A program made the position numbers and the translations under genes. Shown here one piece after another: positions 54,246-62,503 of a stretch of DNA of 64,000 bases. Where the stretch lies: NCBI GenBank assembly GCA_049589875.1, contig JBAWBR010000034.1, positions 14,793-78,792 on the forward strand, read 5' to 3'. The notes under the pieces were generated by a model. That model saw only the letters and a list, made by a program, of their open reading frames with translations. It did not search any database and was not told the DNA's origin. The stretch comes from Acidiflorens sp049589875 (GTDB lineage Bacteria; Acidobacteriota; Terriglobia; Terriglobales; Acidobacteriaceae). Each line of letters begins with the position of its first letter. Position 1 is the first letter of the stretch.

Positions 54246-54968
54246 CGCTCTTTGAATTTGAGGTTTCGGAGGGTTGAGTAAAGCGGGGTGCCGTTTTTTC
54301 TCTTGGATGGTACCCCCCCTCCCCCCGGGTCTAATGGAATCAAGACTTTGGCGGATGAATCTTTGTAGAGTCTTGAGCCGCAGACGGTTATAGGCAAAGT
54401 CTTGAGTGCGTGGGAATTAGCGGTTCTGTCATCAGTTCTCGCACCTCAGTTCAGTTTAGACGACCGCCGCCGCATCGCTCGGGCAAGTCACCTTTGTTGT
54501 CAAAAAGCATGGGAAGCGGCCTCGGAACTGCGGTGGGATCGTGGCCGACGATGGACACACTTCCACCTTTCATCTATCTGGAGGAGATTTTCGCACGGAT
54601 GGGATTGGAAGTCTGTGACGCGGGGCACGGGGAATTTGTGATGAAAACGCTCCTCGGTCAAGATCCTATGCCCCCTTAGATCTGAGTCTTGCCAGGACAT
54701 TCGCGCTAAGCTACCTCAGCGGCTTCCTACCCAGAATCAAAGCCCGTCGAGTTGCATTCCCCATAAGGGTGTGAGGGAACGGAGCCTTCGACTGCAAGTG
54801 CTTCGCTTCGCGAATCAGTTGCGCAGGAGGACAAGGCTAATTAACTGTGGCGGCGCGAACAGGAGTGTCCGCGCCACACAGGCAAACTTAGCTGAAGCCC
54901 GAAGTCGAGCCGCAGACATACACCCCGCGAGCCAAAAGCGGGCTCGTCGGGGCTCCGGATGAGCGGGT
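54246..54968. other. 723-base stretch with no supported gene
   Basis: Between the BON gene and nrdJ I find no convincing coding region. Short plus-strand frames at 54402-54641 and 54410-54679 overlap each other, have weak starts and show no family features. The stretch contains a hairpin after the BON gene (GGGGTGCC 54285-54292 with GGTACCCC 54309-54316, one G-T pair), a poly-C tract, and a spaced set of inverted and direct repeats (54340-54406). Confidence 0.5.
54340..54406. repeat. 11-bp inverted repeat with a third half-copy at 29-bp spacing
   Basis: TCAAGACTTTG (54340-54350) is the exact reverse complement of CAAAGTCTTGA (54395-54405). A further AGTCTTGAG copy starts at 54369, so the common core begins at 54340, 54369 and 54398, exactly 29 bases apart each time. 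Possibly a protein-binding cluster. It may also be the trace of a small mobile repeat. Confidence 0.5.
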
Positions 54969-57900
54969 CTAGCTACATCCAGAAGTAGAACCGCACGACA
55001 TACATTTGTAACAAGAACCGTTGCGGACCATGATGCTGCCGCAGACTGAGCAGCTTGGAGCGTCGCCCAGGTCGATCATTCCGGCGAGAGCGTCGGCGGC
55101 GTGGCCTGTTCTCAGTTCCCGGTTCTCGGTTCTTAGTGAACCTGCTGAGCCATTCAGATCTTCGATTGTCCCCTCATGGCTGGGAGACTGTGCGCGGCTT
55201 GTGTCTCCTAACGACTTCGGGCGCAGGTTGTCAAAGAGTAGCTGCTGCTGACCACTCAGGAAGCGAACCTGCAACCAGCGGAAGATGTAATCCATGATGG
55301 ACTTAGCAAAGCCGATATCGGGATTGTTAGACCAACCGCTGGGCTCGAAACGAGTGTGCGCGAACTTATCGCAGAAAAGACGGAGCGGAACACCATGCTG
55401 CAGCGCGATCGAAACGGCGAGCGCGAAGCTGTCCATCAGGCCCGAGACGGTGGAACCTTCCTTTGCCATCTTGATGAAGAGTTCGCCCGGTTCTCCATTG
55501 GGATAGAGGCCCACCGTGAGATAGCCCTCGTGTCCGGCGATGTTGAACTTATGGGTGATCGACATGCGTTCTTCCTGCAGGCGGTGACGAATGGCGCGAG
55601 GCGGGGCGTTGAGATCGTCTTCCTGCATCTGTGGCGTGGACATTCCCCGCGCAGCGTCTTCCTTGGAAGAATTCGCCGTCTTCGTTCCTGCGGCAGAAAG
55701 GGGTTGCGCCTTCTTGCAGCCATCGCGATAAACCGCGACCGCTTTCAATCCGAGTTTCCAGGCCTGAATGTAGGCGTCGGAGATATCTTCGACAGTCGCG
55801 TTTTCCGGGAGATTCACGGTCTTCGAAATCGCTCCCGAGATGAATGGCTGAGCGGCGGCCATCATCTTCAAGTGGCCCATATAAGCGATGGAACGCGTGC
55901 CTTTGGCGGGTTTGAAGGAGCAATCGAAGACCGGCAGATGCTCGTCCTTGATATGCGGCGCGCCTTCGATGGTGCCGGTGGCGTCGACGTAGGAAACAAT
56001 CGCGTCGGTCTGCTCGTGCGTGTATCCGAGCTTGAAGAGCGCGCTGGGCACGGTGTTGTTGACGATCTTGATCATGCCGCCGCCGACCAGCTTCTTGTAT
56101 TTGATCAGAGCGAGATCGGGTTCAATGCCGGTGGTGTCGCAATCCATGAAGAAGCCGATAGTGCCGGTTGGGGCAAGCACGGTGACCTGGCTGTTACGGT
56201 AGCCGAACTTTTCGCCATGAGACAGAGCCTCATCCCAGCACTGCTTGCTGGCAGCGATGAGATCGGTCAATTGTGCAGCGGCGGAACTTAACTCAGCGGA
56301 GCGGGAGGAGACGTCCGCTCCGGTGTGAGAAGCACCTATATTATTCACGGAAGCCCGGTGCATACGTATAACATCCAGGAACGGCTCGCGATTGAGGTAG
56401 TAACCCGGGCAAGCAGCGCCCGGCATGGCGTCGGCGGTAGTAACTCCGAGACGAGTCTGCACGGTGCTCGTCGCCGGGCCCAGCGGTTCGCAGAGCTCGG
56501 CAATGCGGCTGGACTGGAGATACGCTTCGCCGCACATGATGGCCGTAACACAGGCGGCGTAGTCTCGTCCGGCGTCGGAGTCATACGGCAAACCAGCGGC
56601 CATGAGTAACGCGCCTAAGTTGGCGTAACCCAATCCGAGTGGACGATAGTCATGCGAATTGCGGCCGATCATCTCCGTGGGATAGCCGGCATTATCGACG
56701 AGAATTTCCTGCGCGGTGATGATGATGTCAACCGCGTGGCGATAGGCATCGATGTCGAACGTGCCGTTGGGCGCGAACTTCAGCAGGTTCAGACTAGCCA
56801 GGTTGCATGCGGAGTCATCGAGGAACATGTACTCGCTACAAGGATTCGAGGCATTGATGCGCGCGGTGTTTTTCGATGTATGCCAGCGGTTAATCGTAGT
56901 GTCGTACTGCATACCAGGATCGCCGCAGTGCCATGTAGCCTGGGAGAGTTTTGCCAGCAATTCTTTGGCAGGATAAGTCTTGATAACTCTGCCGTCGACG
57001 ATGGAGCGCGTGGAGAATTCGGTATCTCGCAGAACCGCGACCATGAAGTCGTCAGTTACTCGGACCGAGTTATTCGCATTCTGAAAGAAGATGGAGCTGT
57101 AGGCGTCGGAATCTGGATGCGATCCGTCGTAACCCTGGGCGACCAAGGCGTGAGCTTTTGCTTCCTCTTTTTGTTTGCACTCGATGAAATCGACGATATC
57201 GGGATGGTCAATATTAAGGATGACCATCTTCGCGGCGCGTCGAGTCTTGCCTCCAGACTTGATAACTCCGGCGAAAGCGTCAAACCCCTTCATGAAGCTG
57301 AGCGGACCGCTGGCCGTGCCACCGCCGGAAAGAACTTCGGTCGAACTGCGCAGCGGGGAAAGGTTCGTGCCCGTCCCACTGCCCCATTTGAAGAGCATGC
57401 CCTCCGTTTTGGCAAGAGTGAGAATCGAATCGAGCGAATCCTTTACTGAGTTGATAAAGCAAGCCGAACACTGCGGCCGCGTATAGCCCGTCACACCAAA
57501 CTCAACTTGCTGCGTCGTCGAATTCCAGTGCCAGTTCGTAGCGTCTGAGTTGGGCTCGATGCGATCGCATCCGACGTTGAACCAGACGGGCGAGTTAAAT
57601 GCGGCGTACTGGCGAATAAGAAGATGAACAAGCTCGTCGTGAAAAGTGACAGCATCATCCAGCGTGCGGAAATAGCCGTCCTTCAGACCCCAATCGCGAA
57701 TAGCTTCGGCGACGCGCGAAACCAGCTGCCGGACGCCGGTTTCACGTTCGCCAGTATCCATGCGGCCGTGGAGATACTTCGATGCCACAATATTGGTCGC
57801 GGTCATGGACCAATCCTTGGGAACCTCGACATCTTTTTGCTCGAAGATGATGCCGCCCTGCGAATCGGCAATGGTCGCCGTGCGAAGCTCCCATTCGACA

Positions 57901-58040
57901 TCGTTATAAGGAGATACGCCCGGTTTAGTGAAAACGCGGCGGAAGGTCAATCCGGGCGCCTTCTTCTTTGCCGCTGTTGCAGCGGACTGTGCTTTGGTTT
58001 GTGCTTTCTCGTTCACGGCAGCTTCCTTCACTTCGGGCAT
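54969..58040 (-). CDS. nrdJ: Adenosylcobalamin-dependent ribonucleotide reductase (class II)
   Basis: Reduces ribonucleotides to deoxyribonucleotides using an adenosylcobalamin radical, without need for oxygen. The product has 1023 residues. The core carries the substrate/catalytic elements (FNSPVWFNVGC, QCSACFINSVKDS, GMLFKWGSGTGTNLSPLR, and the NxCxE motif in NPCSEYMFLDDSACNL), plus SQVTVLAPTGTIGFFMDCDTTGIEP. The C-terminal end has a Cys cluster (CSVCGSIMVRNGSCYKCMSCG) that binds zinc and may take electrons from thioredoxin. The N-terminus has an Ala/Lys-rich leader. AGGAGA lies six bases before ATG 58040. A candidate NrdR-controlled promoter lies upstream (58827-58878). No cobalamin riboswitch was recognised. 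Confidence 0.96.
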   Translation of the reverse strand: MPEVKEAAVNEKAQTKAQSAATAAKKKAPGLTFRRVFTKPGVSPYNDVEWELRTATIADSQGGIIFEQKDVEVPKDWSMTATNIVASKYLHGRMDTGERETGVRQLVSRVAEAIRDWGLKDGYFRTLDDAVTFHDELVHLLIRQYAAFNSPVWFNVGCDRIEPNSDATNWHWNSTTQQVEFGVTGYTRPQCSACFINSVKDSLDSILTLAKTEGMLFKWGSGTGTNLSPLRSSTEVLSGGGTASGPLSFMKGFDAFAGVIKSGGKTRRAAKMVILNIDHPDIVDFIECKQKEEAKAHALVAQGYDGSHPDSDAYSSIFFQNANNSVRVTDDFMVAVLRDTEFSTRSIVDGRVIKTYPAKELLAKLSQATWHCGDPGMQYDTTINRWHTSKNTARINASNPCSEYMFLDDSACNLASLNLLKFAPNGTFDIDAYRHAVDIIITAQEILVDNAGYPTEMIGRNSHDYRPLGLGYANLGALLMAAGLPYDSDAGRDYAACVTAIMCGEAYLQSSRIAELCEPLGPATSTVQTRLGVTTADAMPGAACPGYYLNREPFLDVIRMHRASVNNIGASHTGADVSSRSAELSSAAAQLTDLIAASKQCWDEALSHGEKFGYRNSQVTVLAPTGTIGFFMDCDTTGIEPDLALIKYKKLVGGGMIKIVNNTVPSALFKLGYTHEQTDAIVSYVDATGTIEGAPHIKDEHLPVFDCSFKPAKGTRSIAYMGHLKMMAAAQPFISGAISKTVNLPENATVEDISDAYIQAWKLGLKAVAVYRDGCKKAQPLSAAGTKTANSSKEDAARGMSTPQMQEDDLNAPPRAIRHRLQEERMSITHKFNIAGHEGYLTVGLYPNGEPGELFIKMAKEGSTVSGLMDSFALAVSIALQHGVPLRLFCDKFAHTRFEPSGWSNNPDIGFAKSIMDYIFRWLQVRFLSGQQQLLFDNLRPKSLGDTSRAQSPSHEGTIEDLNGSAGSLRTENRELRTGHAADALAGMIDLGDAPSCSVCGSIMVRNGSCYKCMSCGSTSGCS

Positions 58041-58150
58041 AACTTTCTCCTAATTAGATGATGGCGCTAATGAATTGATCTTGCATCCTGCCACGCTCTC
58101 GTTTTAGCCAGTTTGATGGCGCTTAATTTTTGGCCTGCTTCCCTCATCTA

Positions 58151-58175
58151 CCGTAAGGGAAACTACACCCTACGG
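58151..58175 (-). promoter_or_regulatory. Hairpin in nrdJ leader
   Basis: CCGTA (58151-58155) and GGG (58157-58159) pair with CCC (58168-58170) and TACGG (58171-58175), with one bulged base. It lies about 110 bases before the nrdJ start in the 298-base gap 58041-58338, which otherwise shows no gene. It could end upstream transcription or affect translation. Confidence 0.3.
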
Positions 58176-58338
58176 CGGCTGGGAATCTGCTTATGAATTC
58201 CACGCCATGCTAAGCGAAAACTAAACGAACTTACCCCGAACGCCAGGGACAGAGCATTCGGCACTCGCACTTACCCCGCGTTTTCAAGGATCGAACAGGC
58301 CCCAGGTCTTGACTTCGGGAACTTCGCGTGATCGCGCC

Positions 58339-58527
58339 TTATGGGGCGGGATCGCCTTTTAATATGCGGCGGAAGACATTCTCAGGCAGCGCGATAGGTT
58401 CGGCGGGCATCGAGGTCATGACCGGAGCGGGCATGGCTACAGGATCCACAGACCGGGCAGCGGCGCCCGGACGATCGAGGCCATAGCGCGCAAAGGATGC
58501 AGCAACGATTTCAATCAAACCGTCCAT
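58339..58527 (-). CDS. Small hypothetical protein upstream of nrdJ
   Basis: A 62-residue frame. ATG 58527 has GGAG four bases upstream on the minus strand (the frame is open 17 codons further). The first 20 residues (DGLIEIVAASFARYGLDRPG) form a likely amphipathic helix. The rest is Pro/Ala/Met-rich, and the end is PENVFRRILKGDPAP. No family is recognised. The good ribosome site, and its place between the NrdR-type promoter and nrdJ on the same strand, argue that it is real and perhaps co-transcribed with nrdJ. It could also be a chance frame. Confidence 0.4.
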   Translation of the reverse strand: MDGLIEIVAASFARYGLDRPGAAARSVDPVAMPAPVMTSMPAEPIALPENVFRRILKGDPAP

Positions 58528-58820
58528 CGGGCTCCTCAGCAAGAAACAAAGATTGCGGGAATTCCAAAACAATCGCACGAAGAAACGGTGCCGTCAGGCA
58601 GCAACGGTCCCGCCAAACGCTCGAATGAATTCCCGAGGGGGATGCCTGGCGTGAAACCGGACCTCGCCCCAAGGGAAGTCACCGCAGAAAACCATCCATT
58701 CAAATTTAAAGAGATGGTTATTGCCCGCTCCAAGGGCGGACGCGAAGTCACCTCAACTTTGAGTTCGCCCTGCTTTCGTAGCTTTCCTGAAAAAGGAAAC
58801 CTACTAAAAATGCTCTTGGG
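58528..58820 (-). other. Structured leader region, no gene
   Basis: About 290 bases between the predicted promoter and the first small gene. Read on the minus strand it can form several stems: CTCAA/TTGAG (58752-58763), an enclosing CGCCC/GGGCG (58766-58770 with 58734-58738), and AACCATC/GATGGTT (58690-58696 with 58713-58719). The GGGC at 58734-58737 can instead pair with GCCC at 58723-58726, so alternative folds exist. I do not recognise a known riboswitch class. Confidence 0.35.
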
Positions 58821-58826
58821 AAACCT

Positions 58827-58878
58827 AAAGTACTCCCACTGGTTGTGCGTGTCAAGGCAAAATCACAACATATTGTGG
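58827..58878 (-). promoter_or_regulatory. Candidate NrdR-controlled promoter
   Basis: On the minus strand, TTGACA (58850-58855, perfect -35) and TACTTT (58827-58832, weak -10) are 17 bases apart. Seven bases upstream of the -35, at 58863-58878, lies a palindrome with core CACAACATATTGTG that matches the NrdR-box consensus (acaCwAtATaTwgtgt) at 13 of 16 positions. NrdR represses ribonucleotide reductase genes, and the next large gene downstream is nrdJ. NrdR usually binds paired boxes; only one clear box is seen here. Confidence 0.6.
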
Positions 58879-58961
58879 CTCTTATGGGCTAAGGTTACCG
58901 AATTGAAAACCTCTTTTAAAACAGCGCCCCGAAAGCCTGCTGATGCAGTAAGTTTGCCCTC

Positions 58962-59273
58962 TTAGGCAGTGGCCCGGAGTCGCTCATCCGGCGTGATGTG
59001 AGTGACAGCGCGGCGAACCTCACGGGTTGCCGGAGCTTTTTCCACACCGCCCGCCGAAACCAAGCTCTGTGGATTGAGCGGCACGTAGATGTCTTCGAAG
59101 AGAAAGCGACTGGTGATGCGACGGATGCCGTCGGAAGTTTCAACGAGATAATCGCCCGGCTCGCCGGAATGCTCGCGGCCAAGCGAATCGGTGAAAATGA
59201 GAGGCTGGGTGAGTTGACGAGCGCGCACGAGGAATCGCGTGCGATAGGTGTTCCAGGTATTTTTTTTGTTCAT
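58962..59273 (-). CDS. PGDYG-like small hypothetical protein
   Basis: A 103-residue protein from ATG 59273. A beta-rich middle part holds EHSGEPGDYLVETSDGIRRI, the Pro-Gly-Asp-Tyr turn of PGDYG-type small proteins, then FLFEDIYVPL. The N-terminus (KKNTWNTYRTRFLVRARQL) is basic; the C-terminus is charged. The ribosome site is weak. The function of this group is unknown. It lies just upstream of the NrdR-type promoter region on the same strand as nrdJ. Confidence 0.65.
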   Translation of the reverse strand: MNKKNTWNTYRTRFLVRARQLTQPLIFTDSLGREHSGEPGDYLVETSDGIRRITSRFLFEDIYVPLNPQSLVSAGGVEKAPATREVRRAVTHITPDERLRATA

Positions 59274-59674
59274 GATTCTTCACCACTTGAAGGTCTCTGA
59301 TTCAGTGCCCTGTTTATGTGTGGTGAGACTGTACCCGCAGAGCCAAAGCGAGTCAATTACACATGATTGGTGCAGCCGGTGGAATTCACGGACGAAACTG
59401 GGAGTGAAGTCTTGGGACGAAAGAGTCCTTGAGATCGAGCCCCAGAGCGCATGAAAGGCGGGCTTAGACGAGCAGCCATGTTTGCCGGGACCCCCACCCA
59501 TTGGGGCATAGAACATTTGCACACGATGTGCACAGGAAAATCAGAGAGCAGGCCATGGCAGGCGAGAAATCAAAAATCGATTTGTCCGCAAAAGCAAAAA
59601 CTCCCGGCGAGTCTTACTGACGCCGGGAGCTTCTGCATTTCGACTCTTCTGCCATTTCGAGCACAGCGTACGGG
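59274..59674. other. 401-base stretch without a gene
   Basis: I see no coding region here. It contains only the terminator of the downstream minus-strand gene at 59592-59629 and the region upstream of the PGDYG-like gene. Short frames on both strands lack family features. Confidence 0.5.
59592..59629 (-). terminator. Rho-independent terminator of the PNGase A-like gene
   Basis: CTCCCGGCG (59601-59609) pairs perfectly with CGCCGGGAG (59621-59629). On the minus strand the stem is followed by a T-rich run (TTTTTGCTTT). It lies 45 bases after the stop at 59675, as expected for an intrinsic terminator. Confidence 0.85.
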
Positions 59675-61348
59675 CTAGTTGCACCCGACGCCATTGATGA
59701 TGCCCGTCAACACGTTGTTGGCGGCCGTCAAGGCTTGGCTGTAGCAGTAGCCCGTCGAGTCTGAGGCGAAGTAATGCTGCGAACTCGACATGTTGGTATT
59801 GCCGGTGAAACTCCCGCTGGAATTAAAGTTAAGAGTGTCCGTGGTGACCACCCGATTCTTGTTCAGTCCAAAGCTCGTGGCTACGCCATTGTGCCGTACG
59901 GCCGAGTCGCCTTCGAAGAACTGATTGCTGGTTGTGGTTTGGGTCTCCGAGCCGTCCGGCGCCACCAGCACCGTAATGTTGAGCAGGAGCGGCCAGTCGT
60001 GGTTCACGGTGTTGACCGTGACCCCGCTTGAATTCTTTGTCGTCACTACGGAATGCACCGTCGTCCCCTGATTGATGTTCTGCTGATATTCGGTGGCTGT
60101 GAGTTTAAATGTCTGAAGATTGGTGAATTTTATGTCCTGCGCGACTGTCGTGGTCACAGGACCGTGCGAAGTGTTTACGTATCCCGAGACTTTGAAATCG
60201 TGACCGGAGCGCGTATTGACGGTGCCAGTAATGTTTCCGTCCGGCGCGGTGTGAAGATTCTCCGTGATGGAAGGCGAGGGAGCGGTAAGGGTATTCTCCG
60301 TGACGCCTCCCGTAACCTGGGTTGAGTCGTGATCCAGATAGAGCAGCAGCGACGCGGTCGCGGAAAAATAGTTGTCGGCATTAAAGACGCTCAGCGCGAT
60401 CGTGTGGGGATTGCCATCGTCGAGCATGCCGGCGAAGGGCGTGAGGTTTACACGATAGGGCCTGAAGTTCATGGTTTGCACGCCGGGAATCGGAATCCAG
60501 AGGAAGGGGTCGATGCCGCCGGTGAAGATCCATGGGTAAACCGGCGCGACGCCGGCGGGAGTGCCGTCGATGGTGACTTCAGACTCACGAAATGCTGTGT
60601 TGGGGCAACTCTCAAGTTCGTTGGCGACGTCATTTGGAACGCAGCTATACCAGAATTCATCGTTGGACTGGCCTTGAGCAAACACGTCGAAAAAGATGCG
60701 TTGGATATTAGTAGGCAGAGTCAGAGTCTGCTCCAGCAGATCGGAGCCGGTGTTCAGAGCGACGGTGCCGCCGGTCGATCCCGCTGAAAATCCGATGACT
60801 TGATCGGCGGTGACGGGCGCGATCTCATGCGTTGCGAGCGGATAGAAATATAAGGTCGCGGTTCCGTGCAACAAACCGTTATAGGTCGAGTTGTAAAGGT
60901 TAAAGAGATCGACAGTGCCCTCCTGCGATGTAGTGAAAAGGGAGGAATAGTCGGTAAGGTCGCGCTCAATATGCCAGTGGCGGCCGTTACCGGGGTCGGG
61001 CTCAGCGGTTGTGCCAAAGTAAATATTAGTCGCTCCAATCCAAATGTTGGCGGTTCGGTCGTATTGAATTCCCTTGGTAACGGAGAACTCGGCTTCCAGA
61101 ATCACTTTGGCCCACGGCGCTGCGCAGTCGGCGGGTGGATTGTAGGGAAAGTTCTGGGGAGTGAAATTATCGAATTTGAAGTTTTGAAAAAGAACCACCT
61201 TACAGGGCTGAGTTTTTGGATGCGGGACCGGCGGATCGGCAATCGCTGTGTTCGACGAACCGATCTGAAGTTGTGCGAAAGCGAGCGAGGAAAGAAGGGT
61301 GATGGCGACGAAAGCGAGGGCGAACTTTGGGAGATGGGGGGAATTCAC
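59675..61348 (-). CDS. Secreted PNGase A-like glycoamidase (candidate)
   Basis: Exported protein of 557 residues with signal peptide (LAFVAITLLSSLAFA). The N-terminal half has the pattern of the peptide-N4-(N-acetylglucosaminyl)asparagine amidase A family: VVLFQNFKFDNF, YNPPADCAAPWAKVILEAEF, then GIQYDRTANIWIGATNIYFG directly before TTAEPDPGNGRHWHIERDLT and DYSSLF, followed by the NGLLHGTATLYFYPL strand region. Such enzymes release N-glycans from glycoproteins; they are best known in plants and fungi. An acidic PNGase has been described from the acidobacterium Terriglobus roseus. The C-terminal half is Thr/Asn-rich, with beta-strand repeats. Monocistronic with a strong terminator. Assignment is by eye; catalytic residues were not confirmed. 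Confidence 0.75.
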   Translation of the reverse strand: MNSPHLPKFALAFVAITLLSSLAFAQLQIGSSNTAIADPPVPHPKTQPCKVVLFQNFKFDNFTPQNFPYNPPADCAAPWAKVILEAEFSVTKGIQYDRTANIWIGATNIYFGTTAEPDPGNGRHWHIERDLTDYSSLFTTSQEGTVDLFNLYNSTYNGLLHGTATLYFYPLATHEIAPVTADQVIGFSAGSTGGTVALNTGSDLLEQTLTLPTNIQRIFFDVFAQGQSNDEFWYSCVPNDVANELESCPNTAFRESEVTIDGTPAGVAPVYPWIFTGGIDPFLWIPIPGVQTMNFRPYRVNLTPFAGMLDDGNPHTIALSVFNADNYFSATASLLLYLDHDSTQVTGGVTENTLTAPSPSITENLHTAPDGNITGTVNTRSGHDFKVSGYVNTSHGPVTTTVAQDIKFTNLQTFKLTATEYQQNINQGTTVHSVVTTKNSSGVTVNTVNHDWPLLLNITVLVAPDGSETQTTTSNQFFEGDSAVRHNGVATSFGLNKNRVVTTDTLNFNSSGSFTGNTNMSSSQHYFASDSTGYCYSQALTAANNVLTGIINGVGCN

Positions 61349-61631
61349 GAAAGCCTCCTGTTGAGTTGCAAGTGGTGGTAAAAGCGGCGGATCGGCGAAA
61401 AGCCACGCTGGGAAGGGAGTTTAGCCGGGCATTAAGGGAAGTGTCAAGGCGACGGGGCGAAAGCTCACCCAAAAGCAAGTGCCCGATTTTATACACGGGT
61501 GCCCTCGCTGGCAAAATGGAAACCCGGAAAACAAGCAGAAACTGGAGACTTGAGCAAGGATAGTTGAGCGAGCCCGCGTTTGTTTAAGCAGGGGGCGGAC
61601 CTGAGTCTGATTTCGATGATTGGAGGAGGGG

Positions 61632-62390
61632 ATGCTGATGTTTCGAACCCGGTTCAAGCGGGAGATTCTGGCGGAGTTTCTGCCTCCGGCGCGGCGCGCG
61701 AAAAAGCAGCGTGTGATCGTGCTCTGCGACAGCATGCCGTCCATTCCGCGCAAGCAGCCGCTGGCGGAGTTCCTGGCAGGCAAGGGATATTGGGTTTTTT
61801 ATCCACGGTATCGCGGTGCATGGGAGAGCGGCGGGCGGTTTTTAGCCCGCTCACCTCACCTCGATGTTCTGGATGTGATTGACGGAATGGCAGGGGAGAT
61901 TCGCGAATTGGCTTTTGGGAAGCGATTCCGCGTGCACGCATCGGAGATTTTTGTGATTGGCGGAAGTTTCGGTGGTGCGGCAGCGCTGCTTTGCTCGATA
62001 GACGATCGGGTGAAGAAAGTGGTGGCGAATTGTCCTGTAGTGGATTGGAGAATCTTGCGGCACGAGCGGCACAAAGAAACTTCAAATCCCAGTTATGCGG
62101 CGTATATCCGCGAGGCATTTGGGAATGCATTCCGGCTCTCCGATAAAAACTGGAACAAGCTGAACGATGGCAAATTTTTCAATCCGACTTACTATGCCGA
62201 TAAGATTGAGCCGGCGAAGGTCATGATGTTTCATGCCCAGGACGATCCGTATGTGCCATACCAATCAGTGGAGAAGTTTGCGAAGCGTACGGGAGTTAAA
62301 TTGAAACTGCTGGCACGGGGCGGCCACTTGAGCACGGACATGATTGTGCGCAAGTATTGGACCAGTATCGGGAAGTTTTTCGAGAACTGA
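61632..62390 (+). CDS. Alpha/beta hydrolase (prolyl-oligopeptidase-like esterase)
   Basis: Hydrolase of about 252 residues with no signal peptide. The start is ATG 61632, with GGAGG five bases before it; the frame begins four codons earlier at TTG. The nucleophile elbow is VIGGSFGGAAALL (Ser near residue 117). The acid is in HAQDDPYVPYQS and the His in RGGHLSTDM, giving a full catalytic triad. The fold resembles peptidase S9 or dienelactone hydrolase-type esterases. Substrate unknown. It is divergent from the PNGase A-like gene. Confidence 0.85.
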   Translation: MLMFRTRFKREILAEFLPPARRAKKQRVIVLCDSMPSIPRKQPLAEFLAGKGYWVFYPRYRGAWESGGRFLARSPHLDVLDVIDGMAGEIRELAFGKRFRVHASEIFVIGGSFGGAAALLCSIDDRVKKVVANCPVVDWRILRHERHKETSNPSYAAYIREAFGNAFRLSDKNWNKLNDGKFFNPTYYADKIEPAKVMMFHAQDDPYVPYQSVEKFAKRTGVKLKLLARGGHLSTDMIVRKYWTSIGKFFEN

Positions 62391-62408
62391 GCCGTCTGCT
62401 CGGACGGC
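62391..62408 (+). terminator. Short hairpin after hydrolase gene
   Basis: GCCGTC (62391-62396) pairs with GACGGC (62403-62408) around a six-base loop, starting right after the TGA stop. No T-run follows. It may stop or protect the transcript. Confidence 0.4.
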
Positions 62409-62450
62409 GATATTAGGCAGCGGCAGCTGAGATCGCAGGGAAGCATCAAT

Positions 62451-62482
62451 GGAAAAGTCTGGCGTGGGAAAAGTCTGGCGTG
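62451..62482. repeat. Perfect 16-bp tandem duplication
   Basis: The unit GGAAAAGTCTGGCGTG occurs twice in a row, without a mismatch, in the gap between the hydrolase and sthA stops. Probably a recent slippage event. No further copies were seen nearby. Confidence 0.8.
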
Positions 62483-62503
62483 CGACTGACTGGCCCGGCG
62501 GGA

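Noticed and set aside
54402..54679. Two short overlapping plus-strand frames in the gene-free stretch
   Set aside because: Weak starts, no ribosome site, no recognisable features; could be a gene remnant, but this cannot be supported.
58041..58820. Cobalamin riboswitch upstream of nrdJ
   Set aside because: The conserved B12-box and GCCACTG-type elements were looked for on the minus strand and not found.
58588..58965. 125-codon plus-strand frame before nrdJ
   Set aside because: Covers the predicted promoter and structured leader on the other strand; no family features or ribosome site.
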